A DNA stretch of 64,000 bases from Liolophura sinensis. Its lineage: Eukaryota > Mollusca > Polyplacophora > Chitonida > Chitonidae. The stretch covers positions 22,395,127 to 22,459,126 of the forward strand of contig NC_088297.1 in assembly GCF_032854445.1 (NCBI RefSeq), in the 5' to 3' direction. The notes under the pieces were generated by a model. That model saw only the letters and a program-made list of their open reading frames with translations, was not told the DNA's origin and made no database searches. Made by a program: the position numbers and the translations under genes. Of this stretch, positions 48,459-59,232 are shown in pieces (position 1 is the first letter of the stretch; every line of letters starts with the position of its first letter).

Positions 48459-48805
48459 TCATTCCCTCTTCTCATGGTTAGGTAGCTCTATCTCATGGTT
48501 AGGTAGCACTATCTGATAGTTAGGTAGCTCTATCTCATGGTTAGGTAGCTCTATCTCATGGTTAGGTAGCACTATCTCATGGTTAGGTAGCACTATCTGA
48601 TAGTTAGGTAGCTCTATCTCATGGTTAGGTAGCTCTATCTCATGGTTAGGTGGCACTATCTCATTGTTAGGTAGCTCTATCTCATGGTTAGGTAGCTCTA
48701 TCTCATGGTTAGGTGGCACTATCTCATTGTTAGGTAGCTCTATCTCATGGTTAGGTAGCACTATCTCATGGTTACGTAGCTTTACCTCATAGTTAGGTAG
48801 CTGGT
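48459..48805. repeat. 21-bp tandem repeat, in frame with transposase C-terminus
   Basis: About 16 copies of GGTTAGGTAGCTCTATCTCAT with variants. Twenty-one is a multiple of three, so on the minus strand it encodes a heptapeptide series of the LPNHEIE type (variants LPNNEIV, PPNHEIE, LPNYQIV). Expression is not implied. Confidence 0.93.
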
Positions 48806-49526
48806 TGTTGATGCACAGGTTGTGTAGCTTAAAGACAGTTACAACAACCTGTGCACTCCGTTCTGGCGAATGCATCAGGAACCGGCCAGATTCTTGGTGA
48901 ATACATCTGAATGACAGACAAATGGAATACCTTTCAAAATTGAATGAAACGGTACGGGAAAAGAAAAGTACCCTCGTAACTAATGAAAAGCCAATTTCAA
49001 TACATATACAGCAGGAAGTTTTATAATGGTGGTTTATTTATTTGGTTAAAGCGCCTTGTTTCACTTATGGCAGGTTTACTTGTGCATGCATGCTGAAAAC
49101 CGAATTGCACAGAGTAATCCAGTGGAGCCGTGGCTGGACTAACCGAAAGATTGAAGGTGTTAAAAATGGACAATCGTGTAAACCCATATCTATATATCTA
49201 TGAATTTATTATGGGCAGAAGCTTTATATAATCTGTGAAAATCATGATAAAGCAGACGCCATGCGTACCTAAACATGGAATTAGCTACACCAAAAGCCCC
49301 CCCCCCCCCTCCAGCAATGGTGCATCTTGTAGTTTTGTGGCTCTTCTTGTACTTGGTCTGTGCATCATTATGTGTCTGTATGAAGGGCACCATTAACCAT
49401 GGTTTCAGAGGATAACCACTGTCTCCACGGATAATGGCACCACCAAAATCCCCATTTATGTATCTCCTCCAAATGTTGCTTTGCTTCAGTATGAAACTGT
49501 CATGTGCTGATCCTGGATATCTACAT
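48459..49526 (-). pseudogene. PIF/Harbinger transposase remnant (DDE_Tnp_4 type), cut by assembly gap
   Basis: From the gap edge (49526) the minus strand reads RYPGSAHDSFILKQSNIW, then IIRGDSGYPLKPWLMVPF, KYKKSHKTTRCTI and AFGVANSMFRYAWRLL. This is the order typical of Harbinger nucleases: pGs.hDs, then gDsgYpl..wl, then the R.R..iE.aFG block. Where related proteins have Ile-Glu-Arg-Ala-Phe-Gly this copy has a C13 homopolymer (49297-49309; poly-Gly in translation), so the conserved Glu is lost. After a gap of non-coding sequence, 48790-48890 encodes SGRFLMHSPERSAQVVVTVF and KLHNLC, matching the family's C-terminal LHN block. A 21-bp repeat then continues the frame to a stop at 48459. The N-terminal half is behind the N gap. 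Non-functional. Confidence 0.82.
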
Positions 49527-49726
49527 NNNNNNNNNNNNNNNNNNNNNNNNNNNNNNNNNNNNNNNNNNNNNNNNNNNNNNNNNNNNNNNNNNNNNNNNNN
49601 NNNNNNNNNNNNNNNNNNNNNNNNNNNNNNNNNNNNNNNNNNNNNNNNNNNNNNNNNNNNNNNNNNNNNNNNNNNNNNNNNNNNNNNNNNNNNNNNNNNN
49701 NNNNNNNNNNNNNNNNNNNNNNNNNN
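49527..49726. other. Assembly gap (200 N)
   Basis: Exactly 200 unknown bases, a conventional placeholder length. It hides the N-terminal half of the Harbinger remnant and the far upstream flank of the lectin-family gene. Confidence 0.99.
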
Positions 49727-50061
49727 GTTATATATTTAGTTCATCTAAATAACTAACTAAACAAATAATAATTCAATAGTACTATTGAAAAACTTCTTGC
49801 TGCACCTACTAACTTTATACTTAACAGGTTCATGACATTTAATGCAGGCTGGCATGTGATTCCTACAGATCTAGATTCCAGCACCAGAGGGCGCTTCGGT
49901 GCACAGCAACCTGAGTACCTGTCTAGCTCCCAGCTCTATTCATATACTGTACATGGTGTATTAATGCAACTTGATGCAAGTTACAACGTGATGCCTATAC
50001 CTCTCGATTTTAATGGCATTTAATGCAAGGCATAACGTGAATGCCCTTAGTAAGTGACATT

Positions 50062-50329
50062 AATGTACCAAATTTGACTTCTAGCTGACAGATTAATGGA
50101 GATCCGAGACTATTAACTGCTAATCACAGAAGCTCCACTTGGTGTTAAAATCGAGATGTACGGACACCACGTGACAGCCCGCATCAAGTGCCTATAATGT
50201 ACCAAATCTGACTTCTAGCTGACAGATTAATGGAGATCCGAGACTATTAACTGCTAATCACAGAAGCTCCACTTGGTGTTAAAATCGAGATGTACGGACA
50301 CCACGTGACAGCCCGCATCAAGTGCCATA
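50062..50329. repeat. 134-bp tandem duplication upstream of the lectin-family gene
   Basis: AATGTACCAAAT is found at 50062 and 50196, exactly 134 bp apart, and the two copies are almost identical. Each contains the E-box palindrome CACGTG (50168-50173 and 50302-50307). The pair ends about 140 bp before the TATA box, so the duplication doubles a potential regulatory site. The regulatory role is inference. Confidence 0.93.
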
Positions 50330-50468
50330 ATTGCACCTAATATGATGTCTACAGGAGCAGTATTAATGAACATATAGTCTTTTAGATTTTTATTACAAAT
50401 AATGACTGGTCCACTTTGGACAGTCAACCGGTAGCTTTCAACTGCCGACTATTTATTTTCAGGTACAG

Positions 50469-50475
50469 TATAAAA
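50469..50475 (+). promoter_or_regulatory. TATA box of the lectin-family gene
   Basis: TATAAAA in the context GGTACAGTATAAAACAAC, about 150 bp upstream of the proposed ATG. Transcription would start near 50500, leaving a 5' UTR of about 125 nt. Confidence 0.6.
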
Positions 50476-50624
50476 CAACACAGCTGTTGTGTTTTCCGAT
50501 ATATCCTGCGCTACTTGAGCGATACATGGGACTCTGAGATCGATACCATCTATTAGCGATCACTACCAAGTGCTGCTTTTCTTGAGAGCTTTTATTGCTC
50601 TAATACGAGAGTTTACCTTAGCAG

Positions 50625-53600
50625 ATGCTGGGGGTACTGAGCAAGACATCAGTCATGTTTCTGGTAGTTTGGATGTACGCCTTTTATGCGGTGCAAACCT
50701 TTGGTGAGTAAATATTTCTTTTGTTGCTTTCGTGGTTTTGAAATACTTATCTCGTTTTTTCATCTTCTTCATCTGAACTCAATACATTTTTCACCCACAC
50801 GACGGCGGTCAAGTCCATGGGTGAAGGGAACCTTTGTTTTGCCACAGTAACCCACAGCCATTCGTCATTTTTCTGACCAACCTTCTGCATTAATATGCAT
50901 GTAAGCGTGGGATTTTACGTCGTACATGACAATTTTGCAGGCATACAACGACGAGGAGTTATTGGTTGTGTGTACACATACCGTGTCTTCTTGAGGCAGG
51001 CCAGTCAATACCGTCAAAGTACTGCAGTCACTGGAGACTTGTGGCCATAACAGTTAGACTTTAAATAGTTTAAATATTTTCCCGAATTTTCTCGAGATTT
51101 CTTGTCTTTTCAACTTTTTTCGTAATATCTGGTTTTCAAGTGTGCTTGATGGATATTTTTTTATTCAGCTCGAGTTAATCTGGCATTGAACAAGCCAGCG
51201 TACCAATCCTCTTCTAATGACCAATGGTACGCAAATTTGGCTAATGATGGGAACAAGATATCGCAATTCAACGAGGGAACGTGCTCCCATACAAACGGCG
51301 AGTTGGCCCCCTGGTGGACAGTCGACCTTATGGGAGACTACTATATACACTCTCTGCGAATACATAACAGGGATGATTCAATGTGTGTTGGTAATCCAAG
51401 ATGTACGTAAAGTTGTTTTACACTATCTCTAACCAATATTTATGGTTACTTTCTAATGACTATCTGAAACGTCAGTCTTTTAGCCGTTAAGTATTGAAAT
51501 CAGTTTAAACAAGTAGAAAGTCTAAACTTAGCTGTTGCACGTACGACTTTTTTTATTAATACCAGGGTTCAACACCCCATTTTGGCTAATTTAACACTAA
51601 ACCCCGTTTGATGATTTCCGTTTTCCATGTATTGGTAGACCGAGTGGTATTACTCCCTTGTCTCATTAGTATCATTTACAATCGAGATGCTGTCACTTCC
51701 GGTTTTGATGACGTCACGTCCGGTTCCATTGAATTGGTATTCCGACTTGGCCCATTCTATGTTAATGTTACCGAAAAAATAGAATATAAGTGAAAAATAT
51801 ATCACAGGACTTACTAAATGGCCATAAAAGCCTAATTTGCAAAGGAAGCGCAATGGAAATAAACATAAATCCCACGGAATGTGTCGCAAAACACATATAC
51901 ACTTTTTTGAATTGGCTGCATGCGCTTGGCCGTGACAAATTTGGTGGGAAAATGATCAGTACAAATAAAAAAGGGCTTCAAGCCCGATTGGCTGATTACC
52001 ACATAAAACATTAATCACAATTATTGATGATTGTCGAATAAAATGACATACAATTACACTGGAATTGTTATATTTAATGATTCTGCATATATGTGCTATG
52101 GTGAACATGTTAACAATAATTTAAGTGAGCCAAAATTGCCTGCTGTTTCACAGCTCTCGAGCATTCTTGATGATAGGCATTCAGCTTCAGTGCACATCAA
52201 TTTCGGGCAACAACTAAGTGGTTGGAAGTCTTTAATTACCACAGTTGTGGTGGCATTTTAAGATACACGGCCGTATAACTGCTATGGGTTTGTTATTGTT
52301 TTATATAGTCTTCTGTTTCTCCTGCTCTTTTTGGCTGTCCGAGCTTTATTGGCCTCTCCTCGGGTAACACTGGAATTTCTATAAAAGCGATTCTCCAATT
52401 GTTGCGATCAGCTTTCTGATATTTCCAAGATATGACTTATCTCCACCCCTATCACCTTCACTTAGTGTTCATTTTCTGCCACTGGCACTTTATATAGCCA
52501 CAAATCCCTGCAGTTATGAGGGTAAGTATGCATTGGTAATTTTGTAGGTATTGTTAAGCAGTTTATTTGCTTTATTGTTGTAGGTGCGGACAGGTTGGTT
52601 GGGTTTAGAGTCCACGTTAGTACCGACATTAACGCATCCGTACCTGCAACTCGATTTAGACACATCTGTCATATTGATGATGAAACACCACCAATACCAG
52701 CTATAATTGATATCGACTGTACCTCATCTCTTATTGGGAGATACGTCACGATTTCTCTTAACCGGATGTCAATGGGATATCTTACTTTGTGCGAAGTTGA
52801 AGTCTATGGTAAGCATATAACACAGAAATCAGATCTTACACTTCATAGAGTGCAAGGCCGTGAAACAAATCAAAATTCATATTATGGAAACAATAATATG
52901 ACATGACAAAGGTACAGTAAAATCAATGACATAAACTGTGCAATGAATTTTAGAGTTAGTTTGATTGCCATTTTCTTTGACAGTAAATTATGTTCATCGC
53001 AATTGTATCTTTATATCTTGTAACTTTCAGGGTTTGACATTTTCACCGATTCTACCGTGCTTTTAACGTCTTCTACAGAAGCTATGTCATTAACTACAGA
53101 TCAGTATGTGGGTCAGTCATCTGCTATCACCTCCTACTTTGTCCTAGATACCGACAAATCAGTGTCCTCTCTCCTGCCGACACCATCTCTCCAGTACAGA
53201 TCGGCGGACAAACAAACCAAGTTTTTAACAACTTCACAATTCCACACCGACAATATGAATACATATACCGATGTGGAACAATCAGCTACCACCTCATCCA
53301 GTGTCCTAGATACCCGCAAATCCTTGTCCACTCACCTTCCGACGACCTCTCTTCCACATATATCAACGGAGAAGCATTCCGAGGTTGAAACAATTTCGCA
53401 ATTGCGCATGGACAGCATAACAGTTAATGATAAGGATCAAGTGTGTCTTACTTCTTACGATATTACTAATGACAACGGTCTCTTGTCATCAGTTGACTGG
53501 ATGACTATTTCGACTCATCTTGCACCAGAAATGACGATACATGGTGACAAATCACTTCATGCAGATGTACCGGATATGACCTCATCACCCGTCTACCCTG

Positions 53601-53971
53601 AATACCAAACGGGTAAACCTAAAGGACTTGTGTCGTCAGAGATAGCAATGGTGAGTGCGGAGTTCCAGATATTGACGTTTCCCTCACCTTCAGTTACAGT
53701 CCAGAAAACGTGCTGTTGTGCATTTCGTAGATATACGTCGGTTAACGGCCAAACATTAGATAATTTTATGTCAAGTATTTTGGGTGACCTTGAGATTGCG
53801 AAGAAAAATGTAACAAAGGAACGCAGAAAATATATTTCTATGTCAGATGAAAGGAAATCTTCTGAATTCATTAGTGTATCGTTTATTGCTGTTACTCTTG
53901 TTTTTTGCGGGATTATTCTTTGTGACGTGAAGAAAGTATTGCAGGACATAAGAGGACATCGGCCGAGGTAG
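50625..53971 (+). CDS. Type I membrane protein with FTP/F-type-lectin-like domain (copy a, complete, four exons)
   Basis: Exons 50625-50703, 51169-51390, 52584-52808 and 53031-53971, all introns phase 1 with GT-AG ends, give 488 residues. Exon 1 is a signal peptide (MLGVLSKTSVMFLVVWMYAF). Exons 2-3 encode the lectin-like domain, residues 30-175: NLALNKPAYQSSS, GTCSHT, APWWTVDL, IHNRDD, RLVGFRVHV, GRYVTISL and YLTLCEVEVYG. Of the fucose-binding pattern of F-type lectins (known from eel agglutinin) His67, Arg94 (26 residues later) and Asp96 are present. The second Arg is three residues late (Arg104), so sugar binding is uncertain. Exon 4 holds a Ser/Thr-rich stalk with two tandem repeats of about 54 residues (203-309), Cys403-405, the basic segment ERRKYISMSDERK, a membrane helix (455-475) and a 14-residue tail. 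Likely a cell-surface recognition protein. The function is inferred. Confidence 0.85.
51391..52583 (+). other. Intron 2 of the lectin-family gene
   Basis: 1193 bp between donor GTAATC and acceptor TGTTGTAG. A second GT (GTAAAG at 51407) lies just downstream but would break the phase with exon 3. I chose 51390 as the exon end because it gives NRDDSMCVGADRLVGF, the continuous lectin motif. Nothing else is recognised inside it. Confidence 0.7.
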
Positions 53972-54277
53972 CATACATAAGGCCATTCAATCCTCTCCAG
54001 GAAAATAATTGGATATATATTTTTGGGAAAGTTTCTAACCGAGTAAATTATGTTTAAATATCAGATTTCACATGTTGTGACCCACAAGATATCAGTTATG
54101 CCACACTACAGTTTTTGCCCGAAATAATTCGTTTCAAAGTCAATTCGGCGAATGCATTCAAAGATCTATATGTATATGCATTTTGACTGATGAAATGTAA
54201 CAGTCTAAAGTGTGTTAAGTTACAAAAACCTAATGAGACATCACTGGTAGCATTATGGTCAGAAAAGATTACCACAG

Positions 54278-54331
54278 AATAAAATATTCAAATGCATTTT
54301 ACTACGTTATACAAATTGTAACAATAATAAA
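54278..54331 (+). terminator. Poly(A) signals of the lectin-family gene
   Basis: AATAAA at 54278-54283 and again at 54326-54331, about 310 and 355 bp after the stop codon and just before a SINE. Either could end the transcript. Confidence 0.5.
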
Positions 54332-54348
54332 TCCAACTATTTTCGACC

Positions 54349-54685
54349 GGCCCGGATAGCACAGTTGGTAGAGCGTTCGCTTCGGGACCGGTAGATCCAG
54401 GATCAATTCTTGCTCGAGTCACACCTAAGACTTTAAAAGAGGAAGTTGTAACTTCCTCGCTTGGCGTTCAGCATGGAGGGGATAGTGCAACGACTGGTTG
54501 ACCCGTATCAGTATAATGGGCGGGGCGGCTTACTTGCCTTCGGTAAGTCGTCTCAGTGATGCAGCACTAAATAAAAGAGCGGTGGAAATCCGTCCTGCAA
54601 CAAGGAGGCACATTGCACGTGCATGCACCCTAATGATTCCTTCGTCGTCATATGACTGAAAAATTGTTGAGTACGACGTTAAACC
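54349..54685 (+). repeat. SINE family 2, near full length
   Basis: Head CCGGATAGCACAGTTGGTAG and AGCGTTCGCTTCGGGACCGG, a hairpin GAGGAAGTTGTAACTTCCTC at 54439-54458, body, and tail TCATATGACTGAAAAATTGT, then GAGTACGACGTTAAACCG. It lies at the 3' end of the lectin-family gene in the same orientation. The opposite-strand copy at 34345-34638 confirms the family. Confidence 0.9.
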
Positions 54686-56964
54686 GTTTGTGTACCACAG
54701 TTTTACTGATGTCTGGTTTATGTGAATTTCTGCGGAAGTCACGTTTATTGGTGTTTTCAGTTTTGCAAAGGACGTTCGTTCTGCCACAAGGTGACATTAC
54801 TCTACGTCTCTGAACGGCCCGTTTGTGAGCTTCTGCGGGAGCTGTGACTGTTCTAAAGTGGATTATACCTCCATGCCTGTATTTACCCTGTGTTGTGCTC
54901 TGCGGGTGTGACGTCATTCAAAGGCTTGACTGTTCCAGTTCTGTGTAACCTGTGTACTGCGTTCGCTATCCTAGCGAAGTACCTGACTAGGACAATTTGT
55001 GACTTGTGTGAATTGTGTGTTTATCCCATGGTCTTTACGTTGGATCTCCTGGAACACGTTCCTTGGGAGGCAAAGGTGAACTGGAAACTTTTAAAGACCG
55101 GTAATACTGATGTGTATGTTTTTTTATGTTGTTGTTGTTGAACTGTCTGTAAACTGTACGTCTCATTTTATATATAAAGCCATTGTTTACATTGTAATAT
55201 TGAGTCGCTGAGTCTGTTTTCTGTTGCTGCTTTCAATACAGTAACAATGTCAATTTTGTACAGAAGACTTCAGTGCTTCTATATGATGGACAGTCATAAT
55301 CGAAATCTGCTCTAACGTATTCATGTTCAATTCCATTGTCTGATCGGTGTGGGGGTAGGCGCACAGTGGGAGCGGTCATATCAAAACATGCAGGCTACAC
55401 AAGCTGGAGAACTGTCACCGATTCTTTTGCCACATATGCTCTGCAGATTTACTGAGACAGTTTTACTGACAAACACATACCTTAAACAGTTTTTAAGGCT
55501 ACACGAAACCATTTGGTTTTGTTTCTTAATGTGTAGATTGTCATGAGTACAAGATTGTCATAACATACAACAGTAAAAACAAATGTTGTATTTAAACAAA
55601 ATTAAGTAGCCTAGCTTTGCAGGAGTGACAAACTCTGCAGATCGATTCGTACAAGGTTCATTGTATTTGTGTAAATGCTACACCACAATAACAGGATCAA
55701 CGTTTACATCTCAGCAACGTTTGTCATGTTTTCTTAGAGCCTTAGTCTTGCTTGTTTCTGAAATATCACTTTGCCTGTATTCAAATAAAACTAATCATTC
55801 TATTGGCCGGTTCATCATTTTAGGGCTTAGAGGCTTATCTTCTTTCTTCGAGTTTAATGAGACAGAAATGTTTGCTCTTAGTTTATACGTTTGCCTTTTT
55901 CCTGGAGTAAATGATTAACAGTAAACAAACTCATATAATTTTGCGATTAAATACATCATGGTACTGCCAATACGTCTTATCTCTTCAGAGGTTAAATATC
56001 AAACCCATGTGAATATGGGGTTGTTGTTGTTGTAATAGATCGATTGCCATTTCGGCTGTTGAAGGCCACTGTTTATATAATGACCCTCAATGATATACAT
56101 GTATGTGATACTAAGCACAATCTACAGCCTCTCTAAAGTCTTACAGCATGTTTTAGTGAGAGAATTCTTGCTAAGTACATAAAAGCGGGAAATTGATCCA
56201 GGGATTTGGCTCCAAAATATTGGCCATACCATTTTCCCATGACCGGCTGACCTGACCATGTGTGGGATACACAGCCATATGAGGCATGGGACAGCCATTG
56301 TCATTTACTCACATACCGTTTTAAATTTTAATCGTCATTAGGTGTTCTATTTTCTCTGCATGTCAGTATCACCCCTCTGTATATGCGGATCCTCATCCAT
56401 ACGAAACCTTGTAATCGAATCATGTTGAATGAAATTTCTAAAAAGACTTTTCCATTATGCAACAGTTGCAAAGGTACTCATGCAGTTGTACTTCATCCAT
56501 GAAGTTTGAGCTATTCAAAGCCAAGGGTTTTAGTATTTTATCTTCTACTTTGACTGGTACCTAAATTTGTTGGATCGCCACAAGAAATTATTGGTTCCAA
56601 TGGAAATAGGCAGTTTATATACTTTCTTGTTGTTGACGGTGACCCACAAAATCATCGGGTCATAATCACTGGCAGTATTTGTGGAGTTTACATCAACCCC
56701 TAGAAACTATTGGGTGCTGAAATTTCCATGCCGCGTAGACACACAAAGCAAGGACATGAAGAGTTAACCTTTCGTGATCGAGTGGGAACATTTGCTGGTT
56801 GCCTGTTGTACGAAGTACTTGCCCTACATTTGTCATCCTAATACGATGATCGATTAATTTGTCCATGTATACTTCACTAAAGCTGTAGGTTGATCTATAC
56901 AATTGTGGGCAAACAATCAGCTTGATTCTGTTCGGAAGATAATAACATCCGTATGTCTATGCTG
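54686..56964. other. Unassigned DNA, possible solo LTR at 54691-55246
   Basis: 54691-55246 starts TGTACCACAG and ends CAGTAACA, with TATATAAA at 55171-55178 shortly before a T-rich end. This has the look of an LTR (U3, TATA, R-U5), but I see no target duplication, primer-binding site or coding region. The remainder holds no recognisable feature. Confidence 0.3.
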
Positions 56965-57050
56965 TGAACTCACAGCTGCCACATTGGTGAAAGGCTTTTG
57001 GGTCAATGCGCCACGCTGGCACGCTAACTACCTCGGCCACGGAGGCCCAC
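56965..57050 (-). repeat. SINE family 1, head only
   Basis: Minus strand: CCTCCGTGGCCGAGGTAGTT, then AGCGTGCCAGCGTGGCGCAT, GACCCAAAAGCC and TGTGAGTTCAC. Only the tRNA-like part remains, which is unusual because SINEs normally lose the 5' end first. Confidence 0.85.
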
Positions 57051-57540
57051 CGGGAGATTAGTAGTAAGCATCAATTCCACCATTCGTATACCACGCATGC
57101 GCCAGAGGTTACCAGAGACTAGTCTTCGAAAAATTTCCGCGTGACTTATATGAATTTTTATTGCGCGTTTTTTTCTATGGGAATAGAAATTTTCTTATTT
57201 TCGTTAGAAGCGTGTAAGAGGTTACAAAAATCTGTCATTTGAGAACTGTATTAGCAAGAATCATTCCAACACATTCCATGGCTATTAATTTTTGTATTTA
57301 TATGATCGCTGTTTTGCACGGCCAGAGCATTGATTATCAAATGCAGTGTACACAATTCAGAAACACTGAGTATAAACATAGATTGTTCGTGAAAAAAGTG
57401 AATAAACTTTATGTCAAAAATGCCAAATTACCCTACCAAATGTTTAGCTACTTAAAGCTTCTTCTGCGTAAAATCAAATAATCAAAAACATATCCTGTGT
57501 CTTGTGCAGCACCTTTACTATAGAAATGGACAGATTAGAA
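57051..57540. other. Unassigned DNA
   Basis: No supportable feature. A short frame at 57239-57481 has no motif. Confidence 0.4.
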
Positions 57541-57760
57541 CTAACCTGCTTCGGTAGCCTAATAGTTACAGTGTCGGACTGTTTCGATAACTTCTTAGAG
57601 CTTCGGATTCCTTCGATTACCTAATGCTTAGAGCGTTTGCTATGAAGTTGAGAGCTCTCGGATCAAAATCGATTGAGTGTGACCAAGGACTTTAAAAATG
57701 GCACTCATTGTTGCCTCGCTTGATGCTCACTGCTGAAAGGATAAAGCAGGGAAACAGCAC
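57541..57760 (+). repeat. Degenerate SINE with duplicated tRNA-like head
   Basis: CTTCGGTAGCCTAATAGTTA and CCTTCGATTACCTAATGCTT are two successive A-box-like heads about 60 bp apart. They are followed by a B-box-like GGATCAAAATCGATTGAGTG and by GGACTTTAAAAATGGCACTC with TGCCTCGCTTGATGCTCA, which resembles the SINE family 2 body after its hairpin. The reading as a family 2 relative is inference. Confidence 0.5.
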
Positions 57761-57837
57761 TGGTCTGCTCAGTGTTGGTATAAGTGTCTGTGTTGCGTGT
57801 CATGACTGGTGTCTTCGGAATGATAGTATAGTGGCGG

Positions 57838-58075
57838 CAGAAACATGGCCGCTGCCTTGGTCATGCGGCTTCGTCAGCATCTGTGCAGACACGCATCTAC
57901 AACAAAGTCCAACAAAGTCCAACATTTGTCCAACAAAGTCTATTATTCAGTTAGTGGTATAACTCGCTTAGACTTTGTGTTCTACTGATGATAATCATCA
58001 GAATGAAGAGGTACTTGTCGCTCGGCACCACACCCAAGCTTACAACGGTTCCACTTCTAGCAAAAGTCAATAGTA
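57838..58075 (+). repeat. Dispersed repeat Y, copy 2
   Basis: Partner of 36339-36560. It also contains a local triplication of GTCCAACA (57907-57940). No coding capacity. Confidence 0.5.
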
Positions 58076-59096
58076 AACAGGTATCATAGCATTGCTACAC
58101 TTGAAGCTCTATTTTTGCCCCTAACTGATTATTTTTCATGCACTTGTATTCCGACAAAAATATCGCTCTGGTGCAATTAGGATTGCTTGCACTGTAGATA
58201 TGGAAACAGTCTTTAGAGACAAGGGTTTGACGACAGCCAAACTCATATTGGGCTTAATGGGCTTACAATTATATTATATCAATTGCATTTTGTTTTTTAA
58301 CAGTCAAAGGATTAAATTCTCCTGTAAGGTGGATCAGCATCCGGTTGAATACGTTTCACGCTTGCTTTTCTAAAACCTGTTGAATTTAATGTTTATTGTG
58401 TAGCTATTAAAACATCCGTTATTCTTCAGATACCTGAGTGTTATACCTGGGAAACAAACTCTGTTTCTATCGTGTGAAAACCTTCTGCATTTGTCAAACT
58501 GACAATTCTAGTGCTGACAGTGACAGAACCGCCTAATACAAGGACTCAACACGGCTGTAATTGTGTACAGTTAACATCACAATGAACGTTTTTCTATTGG
58601 CTCTTTTTCTATCTAAAGAGGGCGTCAGCAGAAATTGAAGAGACCTATTGGCCTTTCCGGGAGTGGTGCATTATGGAATTTCCTATTGCAGCTATTAAGG
58701 AAAAATGAGGCATAAATGTGTGACATAAATGCCAGTTCATTGATGATAAAAATATCTGTGAAATGTCATTATCCAATCATGACGTAACTTCAGTTCTCTG
58801 TTTCTGTCTTAATCGGACGCTAGTACCTGGGTCTTTGCTGATTTATCTTAAGAAAATGGTGCAGTGGCTAAGTTTAGCTTTGTGATGCCCTGCCGCTATA
58901 TGTCGTTTAGGTCAGCAATTATAAGCCAGTCATCAAAATATCAAAAGCGATTTTTGGAGAAACAATTCATTGTGAGATGGACATACATGTATGAGAAGAG
59001 TGACACGCATCAACGCAGCGAATTTGGTGACTTTAATCCTGAAGCCGGTAGAAAAACGAGTCCCATTTCTAAATATTGTATCACCCATAAAACTGG
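58076..59096. other. Unassigned DNA
   Basis: A short signal-peptide-like frame, MNVFLLALFLSKEGVSRN, starts at 58582 but stops after 18 codons. I see no other feature. Confidence 0.4.
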
Positions 59097-59232
59097 TGTA
59101 TTTATTTCTTAGTTTACTTATTCATTTGATTTGTGTTTTACGCCGAACTCAAGAATATTCCAGCAGTACGACACGGTCAGCTTTATGTTGGGACGAAACC
59201 GGGCATGATGGGAGGAAACCGAGATTACACAT
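59097..59232 (-). repeat. SINE family 1, 3' half, diverged
   Basis: Minus strand: CTCCCATCATGCCCGGTTTC, then a changed middle, TATTCTTGAGTTCGGCGTAA and AACACAAATCAAATGAATAA. The GTAAAACACAAATC tail identifies the family. Confidence 0.8.

Noticed and set aside
51390-51406. Alternative donor GTAAAG at 51407 for exon 2
   Set aside because: It would leave two extra bases and shift exon 3 out of frame. The donor at 51391 restores a continuous lectin motif and a 1467-bp CDS divisible by three.
54349-54430. True tRNA gene
   Set aside because: The head resembles a tRNA, but it is followed by a conserved SINE body and tail and recurs at 34.6 kb. No complete cloverleaf was verified.
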